A stretch of 64,000 bases of DNA from Stercorarius parasiticus (lineage: Eukaryota > Chordata > Aves > Charadriiformes > Stercorariidae): contig VWZL01000579.1 of the NCBI GenBank assembly GCA_013396915.1, forward strand, positions 496,001 to 560,000, in the 5' to 3' direction. Both the position numbers and the translations under genes were made by a program. Below, one piece after another: positions 1 to 12,658 of the stretch (position 1 is the first letter of the stretch; the number at the start of each line of letters is the position of its first letter). The notes below the pieces were generated by a model that was not told the DNA's origin, did not search any database, and was given only the letters and a program-made list of their open reading frames with translations.

Positions 1-3000
1 GGGGGAGCAGCACCAACATCCAGCATCCAAGAGATAAAAGAAAGACTGCTTCTGCAGGTTTTATTTTTCTGCAGTCTGTCTACACTGGATATTGTAAAGA
101 ATCTGCACTCCAGTTTCAGAGTCTTTATTCTCTGGGCCTCTTTTGCTCCAGCCCTCCTTTATTCCACTCTATTCCCACCACCATTCTGCTTCTGAGTAGA
201 AGGCAAACAATTCCTGTTCTTCTTGTATTCTTGTCCTGCATTCTTCTGGCATAGTATATTCACCTTCCCAATTCTTGATGGAGCTCTGATTTATTGGAGC
301 AGCAGCTGTTCTTTACTGCTTGCCTTAAACAGAAACCACCAAGGACTCCACTTCCAAGCACAAGATTCAAAGAACCCACTTTTGCTTCTAATCTTCAAAT
401 TTCATGCATCAGGGTCCATGCTACAAATTTATTTCTCTTGCATCTTTCAAAATCTCTTTCAAATATCCCCATACAAATAAAGTAGTAATAAAATGAGTTC
501 TCTCTAAAATGGCACTTAACCACTGATGCACTACAGTGACTGTGAACAGATTTTAGGGTACAAGCTTCATTTTAGTTCCCATTTAACCAAACTTACCTAA
601 ATTTAGACCACTTGTAGATTTTATACTAAAGACACCTTCCAACTCAGAGGTCTAAATTCAAACAGATGTTGTTGGCCTGTCTGACACATAGCTATAGCCT
701 AAGAAGAGAGTGTAACAAAATTCATTTCCAATGGGAAAGCTTTCTTGCAGAGGAACGTAAGTATACAAAGACTCATAAAAGCATTGTCTAGCTTTTTGCT
801 TTCCAACAATTCCTCTAAACTGTGCTACAATATCACCTTTGCAGTGAAATTTTGCGTTTCCTTATCTCAAATCTCAGAAAATCTGTTATGTTATAGCTGA
901 TAGTTCTATAAAATCATAATGTTATTTCTTTAGGGAAAAGTTTTTCTTCAAGTGTAATGAAAGATTTTAATCACAGTTTTACATGCAAATCTTGGACTTT
1001 TCAGCACATGTTAAAGAAGAGGCTTTGAAGCTTGAAGTAGCATTGCATTTGGTTGCCAGTCAGATTAGAAGTGGCAGGGAGGCTTTCATGACATTTTTGC
1101 AGAACGAGTAAGAACCCATCAGACTTAGGAGGTTCCAGTGTACATATATTGTAGCAAAGTGTTTATTAGTTTGCAACATCAGATTAGAAGTTATGAATTA
1201 AGTTTTCATATTTGAATTGCAGGGACACCTAAATTGTCTCAGTTTGAATTGGAGCAGCCTTCTGCCTATTCAAGGAATTAATAGTCCAGTGCATCTGCAT
1301 GGAAGAGAATAAAATCCAGTAGACCCTGACAATCAAAAGGGATCTGACCCAAAAGCTGGCAGTCTTAGACCCAAACATGTCTATAAGAAAACATGAACCA
1401 GATCCCTGAAAATGTAATGCTGCTCAAAGTATGTACCCTGCCTAAATCCCCTCTTTTACTGTGGTTAGTCTCCTGTGCTTCAGAGAAAGACCAGAGAACC
1501 CAAAAAACACCCATCAAATTATAACTTATCATGGGGAAGTTTTTCTTTCATGACCCCACAGATGACAAGTGAAATCCCCAAAGCATGGCATTATTAACCA
1601 AGCATACTTTTCTCTCTTCTTTTTTTTTCTTCTTTAATAAGCACCAGCAGGAGACATCTTTGCATGGGATGTGATAGGAAGTTGAGGTTCAAAGTCCGAC
1701 CACTCAGGAACAGATGTTTCCTAGTGGAAAGCTATGCATGAGGATTGAGATTCTCAAAAGGAGCCAAATGATCGTTGGGTGCCCTTCCACGATAAATTGT
1801 AACATTGTAATCATCATTAGTAATGCTACAAACCCAGACCCCTAATTGTACAAACTTGAGTTAAAGCTGTCTTTGTTCCAGGATCCTTAAGTCTGAACTC
1901 CATCATTACAAAGAACCTCATGAAACTCTGAAGAGGGTAATTTCTCAGGTGGAAAGCACCCCACTGCCACGTTCCAGTCTGATAAGTAATGGTAACGAGT
2001 CATCCTTGTGTCTAAAAATGTCTCTTCAAACATAACCTGCCCCCAAGTTTTAAATTAATTTTAACCATGGTAAAATACAATTTTAACTGCTATTCTGGTT
2101 TGGAGATCCTGTGTGCAAAAGAGTAGTACACAATGATGAACTTCCCAATTAAGAAATGCAAATGACCTAATTTATAGCAAGCTTATTTCTAGACTCTCAA
2201 ATTCATCCCATATTCAAGGAGTGAATGCAACATTTTGGAATAAGACTTTATAAATAAAAGTTGAATCCCTACATGAAGTACAAAATTGCAATCAGCATTG
2301 ACCACAGATCTGAGATCAGCTCTCAATAACACAACAGCTGCAGACTGTGGTTATCATCATGTCCTCCGGAGTATTTTTGCAGATGCTTTATTGCATCAAA
2401 CTGGAAAATTTGATTTTTTTGTTAATTGTACTTTCAATTTTAGAGAATGTAATGGAGACAAAGCAATTTCTTACTCTAATTTTACAATAACAAAATAGCA
2501 CTTCAAAAACTGGCAGTTTCTGCATGTCAAACATTAGTAATTACTTGGAAAAGTCCTAATAGCCAGACAAGCAGATCTTCAGCATTTTTAAGGCTCCTTT
2601 GCACAACTTAATTAGCGCAACGGACACTTAAATCTGTCCTAAAGCTGACAATGCCTCAAGCATTTCCTTAACAGAGGGCAGTGCAAGTTCAGCTGTGTCA
2701 GGCCACACCAGCTGCCTGGCACACCAGTCCGGGCACGGAACAAAATAAAGGAGAAACACCGTGACCCTCCTTCACCAACAGGGAGTCTAAGCTGTACTAG
2801 GGTCAGAATAACCTGGCAGCTTCTGTGACTGAACGGGGTAGAAGACAGGCAGAAAGGTAAAGGCAAAAACAAGCGATCCCACTGAACACTGCTGCAATGC
2901 ACCCAGCCAAATGCCTTTCTCTGGGCAGGTTAATATTGAGACTGCGCACTCTGCATTTTAGCGGCAACAGGCTTTAACTTGTCACCTCTGCCTCCCCTCT

Positions 3001-5598
3001 GCACAAGCAGAAATGTTTTCAAAGGCTCACTGTATTTGTTGATTTTGTGCAGGTGGGGACACTAAGGAAATCCCACCTGGATTCAGATGAAAGCCACTTC
3101 TTAAAGCAAACCTAAGAGCTCTGACACCGTTGAAAGCCTCAGCAATGCAGTAAGACCTTTTTTAAATAATATGGCTGTTTGACTTCCAGGTATTCAAATG
3201 AAGATTTTCTGTCAATGAGCTCAGCGATAGCCAGAAAGCCAAACCATACACCAAGGCCAAGCTGCTGGGTCGTCACTTCCCCACCACTCTCAGTCAGACT
3301 TTTACCTCTCTCAGAGAAGCTGAAGTACTGACTCCTCATTACTCTTCTGAAACATACAGGTAGTCCAGATATTCCCGAGTAGCTGCAGTCAGTCACATTG
3401 TGCAGTAACCCATAAAGCTGCTATAAATTACCAAAAATGCCCTATACCTGTAATAGGAAAAGCAACTATTCTTTTTTCCCAATGTAGACACACACCGCTC
3501 TTAGAGGGGAGAAACATCTGAAGCAGCACAGTGGATGCCCTACACTCCTGTGCTATATGGAAAGCTGGTCAGAAATCTGAATTTGTTTTGCAAGGGGAGA
3601 AACAAAAGAGATTCCAAGTGACAGGCTAAAATTTTTCAGCTTTCTAGAAAGATCCGAATAAAGTTAATTTATAGCCATAAAAATAAACCACAGGACTAAA
3701 TGTATGTATTGTACATTAAAACAGTAAGGCATTAAAAATATTCTCTAACATTTTAAAGATAAAGTCTAAACTAAGACATTTCAAGGGACGGAAAGGAACA
3801 AGTTTTCCCCAGTGAAAAAAAAACCAAAACAAATGCTTCTGACCTTTATGTTCCTATCAATACCACAAATTCAGCAAAACTGCATTTCTGAAAAAAAAAA
3901 ATACTTAAATAATTTTTCATTACTAGCTCCAATAATCCATTATACAGTAATATCCAGGAGCTACAGATGAAGGTCCTCTGAAGATCACTGTACAACAAAA
4001 AATATGCTGGTTCTGAAAATACCTGAGTTTTGCCAAAATCTTCTGATAATCTCACATTTTACACACACAACTACTTGACCATTTCAGGACCATTTTCTTA
4101 GCTACAGTATCCATGCCTTAAAATAAACAATATACAATAAATGGTAACCTGCATCTCTTCCATCTCACTTCTGAGGTCAGAATTCTTCTCTCTGTTAACT
4201 TAAACTGATCTTGGACAAACAAGATGAGTTTGTGGCACTAAAGCGGGCAGTTTCACGTATGCTTTTCTGAAGCAAGGAACCTGAATGTGCTGAACATTTT
4301 GCTGTTCGTAGCAATAATACTGCTCTGTCCTTCTGCTATATTTTGTCACAAATTATTCTTCAACTGCTGCAGCTATAACAGGAATTAATTATGTGCAGGT
4401 TTGTGTTCATTTGATCGGAGGCCTTGGTGCACCCATTCATACTGATGCTACTTAAAACACCGTGAGTCTCATCTAACAGTTAAGGACTCTGAAGGACAAG
4501 GTGAGAACCAACCATTCTGTACAAAAAGTCTTGTTTGTCTTTAGCATCTGAACTAATCTGTTACTGGATTTGTTTCACTTTTTTTGTTTTCAGTTGCTAT
4601 ATGCCTGCTGAAAATTAAGGCGTTACATTGACCAACACATCAGCACAGTGAATGTTGGCATCCGATGCTCCTGGAGCACAGCCAGCACTGGACAAAGCAT
4701 CCAAAAAGCAATGGGAACCACCTTCCTTCTCAGAAGGTTTTCATTTTAATATTCTTTACGGGTGCTGGTAATAAAGCTAAGAAGTCACCGTAGAAACAAA
4801 GAAGTCCATCATCAAATTCAAGCTTTTAAAACAGATGGATCCAAGCCCTATAGCTTAAATAGCGATTCAAGCTTCTACATAATTTAGGAGACAGATTCTA
4901 TTATGTATTTTAATTTTCTTATTATTAAACCAAGGAGGCTAGTCAAATTTTCAGCAGACAGAGAGGAAGTAATTTTACTGTGGTCCTTTAATGTCCATCT
5001 CAGTTCAAACCATCTTACTGGTTCCAGTGAAATCATGCCTGTTCAAGACCAGCAGAGAATCAGGCTCTGACATTTTGCTTTTGGGACATTTTAGATCCCA
5101 AGAGAGTGAACTGTAAAGCTCAAATCCAAGATTCTCATTTCATTTTTCTTTTGTTACTTTTTAAAGCTATAAAAAAGGGCTCTAATATGTACCATAAGCA
5201 AACAAGTCACAAGCCAGACTAATTATATCACTCTTGCCCTTTGCTTAGAGCAGTTTTAACTCATCTCTAAATTCCAGTCATCTGTTTCTAATTCGAGTAC
5301 ATTTCAATTTCCTCACTCAATATGAGGAGCAGCAGCACTAGTGCTCACCAGGGGCCCTCGCCAAGTGCAAATAGGAGTCAGGAAAAATCCTGGTGCTCTG
5401 CAAAGCAATCTGGCCCAGCAGTCCTCAGCAGGGGCTTTCGGTGACATTGCTTGGACCTGGCACCCAGCAGCTCACTAAGCACAGGGCAAGTAGCACATAC
5501 AGGTGCTGTTGCTAATGAATATGGTTTTAATATTTTAATATCAACTGCTATCTTTATGGAGAGATTACCCCCAAAACAAGTGAGTGTTGGGCAGTTTA

Positions 5599-5627
5599 GG
5601 AAAAAAAAAAGAAGGAAAAAAAAAAAA
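5599..5627. repeat. A-rich low-complexity tract
   Basis: A run of adenines interrupted only by a few guanines (A10, GAAGG, A12). It could be the tail of an old retroposed sequence, but nothing recognisable lies upstream, so it is called only as low complexity. Confidence 0.85.
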
Positions 5628-5977
5628 TCACCTTCCCCTCTTTTCCTGTTACTACTTGCTAGAAAAAGCATGACAATGAATAGACATGGCATCTCCATCA
5701 GTGGTTGCCCTGTTTTGACACATCTTTACTAGTAGAAAATTATTTTTAATCCTGTAAGATGCTATTCCTAAATATCTATGCATGGAACCTGTGGAGATGA
5801 ACACCAACACAGGAGGCTATGGGACTGGACGGGGAAAGGAACGCAGCTGTGTGGCTATCAATCTATATTACTCTATATCTCACATTGCACAACAGTTTCT
5901 TTTGTTTCAGGATAATAGGATAAAATGAAATGACCTCCAAAGGGGTTGTGTGGGGTTTTCTTCTCCTTGGTGAGGGG

Positions 5978-5992
5978 AAAAAAAAAAAAAAA
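5978..5992. repeat. Poly(A) run, about 15 bases
   Basis: Uninterrupted adenines seen directly. No processed gene copy is evident next to it. Confidence 0.9.
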
Positions 5993-6678
5993 TCTGCATT
6001 TCTATAGTTTATTTACAAGATGAAGCTGTGCCTAACTACATTTCCCACTTCAAGAGTATGTCACTTACAATACACCTTTGAATTTTCTTCAGAAAAAAAA
6101 AATCAGTTAACAAATGAAAAATATGATGCAGGTGAGGAAAACCTAATGTTTCTCAGACTTACTCAGCTGACTATGGAGTTGAGAAAAGACTGTCCCACAT
6201 GTGAGCCTGGGATGGGCTTTCCTGATAGGATATGTAGCCACAAGAACAAAAAGTACAATGCACTCATTGCAGTGGGAAACTTCGAACAATATAGAGAGAA
6301 GGAAAACTACTTAGCTATTCCAAATAATGCTCTTATAGTTATTAAAAGTTTCACTATTTAAAATAAATATCCCCTAATTGTGATATTTTAATAAAAGTTC
6401 GTTAGGGGAAGTTTCAGCTGATATTGCATTTACTCTCAGAAGTCTATTATTTGTTATTTCGCATTCAAGTGTAAATTAAGGGGAAATATTAACTGCATCA
6501 GGACTTTTATGAATTGGGGTCCCCCTAAGATTTTTTTCAATGAGATTTTTCACTCAAAAGACTTTAGAATGGAAACAACATCTGCAGCAAAAAGGGCAGA
6601 GAGAAGGTGGCACTGTTTGCATACTTCAGCAGCTCTGTGATTTCCGGATAACCCGCATGAACCAGTCATAACTTTGTC

Positions 6679-6700
6679 AATTAAAATTTGAATTTTAATT
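6679..6700. repeat. Perfect AT-rich inverted repeat, 10-bp arms
   Basis: The arms AATTAAAATT (6679-6688) and AATTTTAATT (6691-6700) are exact reverse complements around a TG spacer. Composition alone makes such structures fairly common, but this one abuts the 35-bp repeated unit starting at 6700. Confidence 0.8.
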
Positions 6701-6734
6701 TTCGTAATGTGATTGTGGCAGAGCTGTGATCAAG
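6700..6734 (+). repeat. 35-bp dispersed repeat unit, copy A
   Basis: This segment matches 8095-8129 with two differences in 35 positions (G/A at 6704 versus 8099, G/T at 6715 versus 8110). The shared core includes GGCAGAGCTGTGATCAAG. Similarity stops abruptly on both sides. Two matches this long within 64 kb are not expected by chance, so the copies are related by duplication or belong to a dispersed family I do not recognise. Confidence 0.8.
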
Positions 6735-8094
6735 GCCACAATTTTAAAATATTGCTGCAGAGTTCTAACAAGGAAAACAGGCAAAATGAGCTAAACCTAG
6801 CACTCACATTTACTATCACATACCTTATCTAGCCAATTTCTCAATCAGCTGTAAACAGCTAAATCTCAAGTATTGCTCTTAACCAGACTTCTCACAGAGG
6901 TATCGAAATCCTATGAACATTTTTTTCTGGTAGATTAGCATAACCTCTATAGTGCATACTTAAAACCAACTTCACACAAAATCAGAGCCAGGTACAAAAC
7001 CTGCTGAGCCCAGAATGAAGAGGGACACTCTCAGTTTCTCTGAGTGGTAGCAGATGTGAAGCCCTGGCAGTACAGTCTCCAGTCAAAGCACTAATAACGG
7101 TCTTAATTCACATTTGCTGGCAGATTTAGGTGAGTGGGCTACAGGAACACCTCCAGTTGACTGCTGCCTCCCATCCACCCCCCACTACAATGTCCCCACT
7201 GACAGCAGGCACAGCTGAGTAGGATATGTACACACTCCTAAATCACTGTTTACTTCTGGCACGGTAACGTAAACAGAAACTGGTGGGTATACCATTAGAG
7301 TGACTTATTTGACACTCTGTGTGCAGTTATCAGCATTCAAGTAATCTCTCCATTCAGAAAGGGCTTGGAAAGAGAGACAGCTTCACCCCTATTGCTGGCC
7401 TGAGCTCCCACAAAAGAAGACAGATCTCCACAGAACAAGGCATGCTTCTTCAAAATGCTGGACAATGCCCATACACACGGATTTGTAAGACTACAGGTAA
7501 TGTTGCCATCTAGTGACTCCTGCCACAGCAATATTGGCAAGATTTTGATTGGGCAGTATCAAGTATCACCAGCAGCTCTAAGGCTTTCTTCAATCTGGGG
7601 GCCATAGTGTGTAAGTTTGAGGATTGCAACCTTTTCCATGTCATAGCCTATTACAATAAGGACTATTCATAAAATATTAAAATCATTTTAGGGTCTGTCT
7701 TTGCCTGTAGCTTCAGAAAAGTAGTTACAACCCTTCTTCAGCCTGCTCATGATCAAGGTGATGACCCTTGGAAACCCACAGCTCAATAGATTTATTCTGT
7801 AAATTTAGTGATTTTCCTGGCACTAGGATTGTACCATCTACTTAGACTGCCACACAACAATAATGATTAAATTTGTGTTAAATTCAGCTTGCAAGGAGCA
7901 AATAGATTGAAAGAACATAAGATATGCAACAGCATTCTTGTAGCATGCAAGCAGAAATATCCTGCAGCTGTGCTACATCTCCAGCACATTAGCCAAGCTT
8001 TGATGAAGACATGCTGCAAGACATTCTCAGAAGGACACAAAAATCTCAAACTGTCATCTAACCTGTTGCAGATATGGCAGGTCAAGACTGTGCC
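6735..8094. other. Non-coding spacer between the two 35-bp repeat copies
   Basis: About 1.36 kb with only short open frames (77 codons or fewer) and no recognisable repeat. No similarity between its two ends was seen beyond the 35-bp unit itself, so it does not look like an element bounded by terminal repeats. Confidence 0.5.
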
Positions 8095-8129
8095 TTTCAT
8101 AATGTGATTTTGGCAGAGCTGTGATCAAG
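8095..8129 (+). repeat. 35-bp dispersed repeat unit, copy B
   Basis: Second copy of the unit at 6700-6734, in the same orientation and 1395 bases downstream. Unlike copy A it has no AT-rich inverted repeat on its left. The flanks are unrelated to those of copy A. Confidence 0.8.
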
Positions 8130-10032
8130 TCTGAAGCATTTAGCAATCAGCGCTTTTGTCTATACACCATGGAAGATGCTTCCTTTTTCTGAGGAGTTTG
8201 GTACAGAGCTCTCTACAGACGGGATCTGAGGGAGATGCCATCTCAAGACATTTGGTTTGGTTAGTGTGGTTTTTCTCTATTCGTTTTTTTCAAACTGGAA
8301 GAGTGGTAGTGGTTTCCTTCCAACAGGCCCATCATGGAGTTTTTTGGGGGGAGGGGGGAAGAGGACAACATTAGGAAAGAATTTAGTAGGAAAGCATGAC
8401 CACCATGCACAGGAACAGGTAAAGCACTACAAATAGAAGCGTGAAGGCTATCTGTAAAAGACGTGGTTGGGCTTGGTTACAAATAACTGAGGGGAGAGCA
8501 GAAACACGAGTGAACAAAATTAGAGAGAGCTTTAACAAAGAAAAAATAATAAGATGGGGAAGGCACTCAAAGAGAAAGAATTGGCACTCTTGGGCAGCAA
8601 GAGGAAAAGTGCAGATCTGAGTAGCCAGGAGACAAGCAAGGCAAGGATCCAAGAACAAAGAGCAGCTAAAATTAGTTCAGAACAGAGAAACACCTTTGAC
8701 ACTTATGGAATTTGTTAATGCCCCAGTATAGGGAGTGAAATTAGAGGATTTGAATGATGCTGCTTCATTCTGTGTCCCTCACACTGACAGACAGCACTCA
8801 CAGGTCTGTTTCCCAGATTAGTCAATAGTGCATGCACTTGCAGACACTGCTTGTGCTATGTATGATTTTAACATAAAATAGTTTGGAGCAGCCTCAATGC
8901 ATCGCTTTCGTATCATTCTTGCACTTGAATAACTTTAGGAACATCAACTGCATAACTTGGAAAACTGAGAAACCCTGACAATGCCTCCGTTTCAGCTGGT
9001 CTAGCTAAAACAGCTGCATGCCTTGGGAAATTGGTCTGATCTTTTGTGTCACCCAGTGTTACCACTGGCCTCCAGCTCTCCAACAGCTTTTCTCATGCAT
9101 TCCAAGATTTACTCCGTTATTCTCAGCGAAGTTTGTTCCGCAGTTTGCGAGCACACCAGTGCTCTCACTCATATGCACACAAGCCTGGAAAGGTCAGAAG
9201 TCACAGATGTTTTGCAAAAAACATAGAACCCATGACTTGCATGAGATCTGTGTCTCACTCATAATGCAGAGAGAAGCATATACATCCTGCACATGGAATG
9301 CATCACATTTAACTCATTTAAAACATGATTCACGTTTCTCATTTTTGCACAGCTCATCTCAGCTATATAGTGGCTGCTATCACATTGCTAAAAAAAAAAA
9401 AGCAGCTTATCACTATTATCACTACGAAGTACTGTTCCCATAGATGAAACCTTGAAGGCATGACCAATGAAGAATGTACCATTTCAGAATAGAAAAGGCT
9501 GAACAATACAGAACACTCATCTAGCACTTGTATCATACATATAGCAGGCGTGCCTACATCTCATTTATGGGCTGCCACCCATATTGATGTTTATATAGTG
9601 CAGAGTCAAACAAAGAATTGCTGCCTCAGAAGACTTACAGCTTAATTCTCCTACCAATCCTTAGGTCAACTCAGCCATAGCAAGTAACAATGACACATTC
9701 TGAAAGCAGAAATGGGCTCCTGTAAAGTAAAGACACAAGAGAGTTTTAAAATGCACTGAACTCACCCTTGGGGAGAGTTAAGAACACCTTACAAATGCTC
9801 TAGCTTAGCCCAAAGTTTTGTAGTAGCATTTCACTCCCCACCCCTTCCAGTTACAGCTTAAGGAGCACAGAGCCATTGCGTTCCATTTCATCTTTGATAT
9901 ACTACTGACAAAGAGGGAATGCCTACGTATCTGATTATGCCACCTTTGGCAGTGTTTTATAGAAGGCTAGCATCACCAAAGGTCTGTCTGTACTTAAGCT
10001 TTAGGCTTACTTGTAAGCCAAAATTTTCTTAG

Positions 10033-10068
10033 CTGAAATTTGAATTTCAGAGCTTGAATTCAGAGCTT
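10033..10068. repeat. Small hairpin overlapping a 13/14-bp tandem duplication
   Basis: CTGAAATT (10033-10040) and AATTTCAG (10043-10050) are reverse complements around TG. The right arm lies inside a tandem duplication: GAATTTCAGAGCTT at 10042-10055 is followed by GAATTCAGAGCTT at 10056-10068, differing by one T. This probably arose by replication slippage. Confidence 0.8.
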
Positions 10069-12642
10069 GTTTCAACAACTAAGCCTGGAGCCACGTAAAG
10101 TAGTATAGTGTTTTTAGCTCCCTTTTTGTTGAACATACAGAGCATAGTCTGTACTAAGAAATATACCAGCTCCTTACAGAAAATTAATAATCACATTCGT
10201 TGCCCAAAAAATCCACCAATTCTGTGGAAGTCTGGCATACTCAACTTTTGCAAGAAGAGTGGTTTCCTATCCACAGATTGTCCACACTGCCATCTAAAAT
10301 AGACAAGACAGAGAGGCACACAACTACAGAAATCACAACGGCTTTTAGTAGTGTTTTGGTTTGGTTTTTTCTCCCTCCTGTGTGAGGATTTAGGTGGAAT
10401 AGGATAAGCTAAATGGAGAGAGATGGAAATAGCCACCAAAGTGCAAAGCAAACTGGACAGAGATGAAGAGAAAGACTTGAGGACAAAGCACAGCTGATAG
10501 AAAAGTAAAGGAAGGAGAACACCAAGTAAAGCAGCTCAAAAAGATTATATTAAGATTCAGTCAGATCCAGAGAAAAACCTGCAGCAGTTTACTTGGCCCA
10601 GGGTACTACTTAAAAAAAAAAATTAAAATATGTATTTGGCCTTGTGCCACAGGGCCTGGTGAGGTGGCTGACTTTAGAGATACCAGCTGTCACTTACTCA
10701 GCTACTGACCACCTTTCCTGCTCCCCCCAGCTAAGTATTACGGCCTGACTGGGCAGATAATAGGGAGTAGTAAGTTGCAGCTGTAGTTTCTCCTTTCTAC
10801 TGCAAGGCGGCATATACAGAGGGTCCAGGAACAACATAAGGCTACGGACCTGAGCTAGGAAATATTGCAGTAGAAAGGCAGAGGAAATGTGCAGTTTTAA
10901 GCTTACTTCCTCCACACTGTACCAGAGAGTAATGTGCACAAGACGATGTGCACAGCATCTGCAGCACGTGAACCCTCACGCTGCCCAGCATGATACCCTC
11001 TCCATGCATCAGGCCTGAAGTGTTCCTCACAGCCACACTAGGACTTGGTTTTGAGGACAAGAAAAATCGGATACAAGGACAGGGCTCACAAGGCACCACT
11101 GCAGTGGGGGTATACAGGAGAGACAAGAAGGAAGTCATTCAGCTAGGCTCAAACTGGAGGGCAAGAGGGAAAAAAGACATGGCAGGCTTAAAGATAGCCA
11201 GTGAGGGGTGGCCAGAGGCAGATGCTACAAGACTTTAAAGACCCTTTCTATCTGAAGGCTATGAAGAGCACACAGCTGGTATTTCCTTTGACATGAGGGC
11301 GAGGGCCACATGCGCATCTGCAAGGAATCAGGCTACAAAATTTGTTCTACAGATATAATTAGCCCAAGTTTAGTTAAACTTCAGGTATATTGCAAGAGAT
11401 CTCTCCAAGACAGATCGGTGGAGAAAGTCAAGAGCTTCCCTCTTGATTACAAGGGCACTCTGTGATGAGGTATTTGGCTTTCTGAATAGCTGTAGCAGAT
11501 ATGCAAACTAGTAGTCACACATCAGAATGACTAGGTAAGAAGTTTTCCAAATATACTTTTTAATGTTAAATTTCATTAGGATACAGAAATAAAGAGTATT
11601 TTACTGGGAACAGAGAAAAAAATAAAGGTCCCAACACCGCATGAAAATAGCAAGGCCTCCATTAGAACAAATCCAAGTTTAAAATGCATTGTTGTAAACA
11701 TCTGTGCAGTATTTATATAAAGGGGCAAAGGCTTTTACAGCAGTGCTAAGAACCACACAAAAAACTGAAGAGGAGAAAAGGCATGCACTGAGTAATAGGA
11801 AAAGTTTTTCTTGCTTCTTAGATCTGTGACTCTACAGGATGGTCTAAAATAAATGTGCTGAGACACTTTAAACTGTGCTAGATGAACAAGTGGGGAAAAA
11901 AACTGCAGAAATTCATGCCGAAGGGATGACTTTTGCAAGTCTCCCACTGCTGGATGGGAGTGCAAAAGGAAGGCTTTTCACAAAAGCAAGAACAAGCTAT
12001 CTTTCCCCTCCCCTTCTGCTCAATGACCAAGATAAAGGGTCAGGAAATTCAGATGCCCATGCGTGTGTCTTGCAGAGACCATACATACCAGACCCATCAC
12101 CGTAACCAACGCATTTTCTGTTTAAGCCTTTTTTTTTCCTTTGCAATTCCTGTAAGTTCCATAAGGCTGCCTTTAAAAAAAAAAAAAGCTCAAGTGAGCT
12201 GTGCATGTTTTGTGGTAAATACATCCATAAACCAAACACACCAAATGCTAGAGCAGCTTGCTAAAACTCATTCAGGCGAGCCCTAATTAAAAAGAAAAGA
12301 AACCTTTGCAAACAGCATGTCTCCAAGAGGTGAAAGGTCCCCATGCTGCTCGGTGAGGAAACACCAGGGCCACCTTTAAACTTTAGTTTTATTAGTGCCT
12401 TTGTCAGCAGCATGTATCTGTGTGTTGTGTTTTAATCGAGGCTCTGAATTTGTCTGTGACAGACTCAAAACAGGAAATTAACACCCTGCGGTGTGGCGGC
12501 AAAGCCTCAGAGGAAGCAGCAGTGGGGTACATGAGGCCGAGGATGAACAAAGACCCATAAACATAACGTCACCCATAAAAGTCACACTTTAAGGCACAGG
12601 AAGGATACTAAACAACACTTGGCTGCATTACACACTTGCAGT

Positions 12643-12658
12643 AAAAAAAAAAAAAAAA
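12643..12658. repeat. Poly(A) run, 16 bases
   Basis: Uninterrupted adenines. A similar A13 run lies at 12175-12187. No gene copy was recognised beside either. Confidence 0.9.

Larger units (their letters stand above)
1..6678. other. AT-rich non-coding block
   Basis: No recognisable exon, RNA gene or transposon was found. All open frames are short (113 codons or fewer) and match no family I know. Small features are a pyrimidine tract at 1610-1635, octamer-type sites at 983-990 and 2156-2163 (each ATGCAAAT, a number expected by chance in AT-rich DNA), an A-rich tract at 5599-5627 and an A15 run at 5978-5992. A weak resemblance to a CTCF site near 5346-5360 has about four mismatches to the consensus core and is not called. 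The block is probably intron or intergenic DNA. Confidence 0.6.

Noticed and set aside
5346..5360. CTCF-like site
   Set aside because: TCACCAGGGGCCCTC has about four mismatches to the 15-base core, too many to call without a matrix score.
8345..8358. G-run pair as a quadruplex
   Set aside because: Two G6 runs separated by one A do not give four runs with proper loops.
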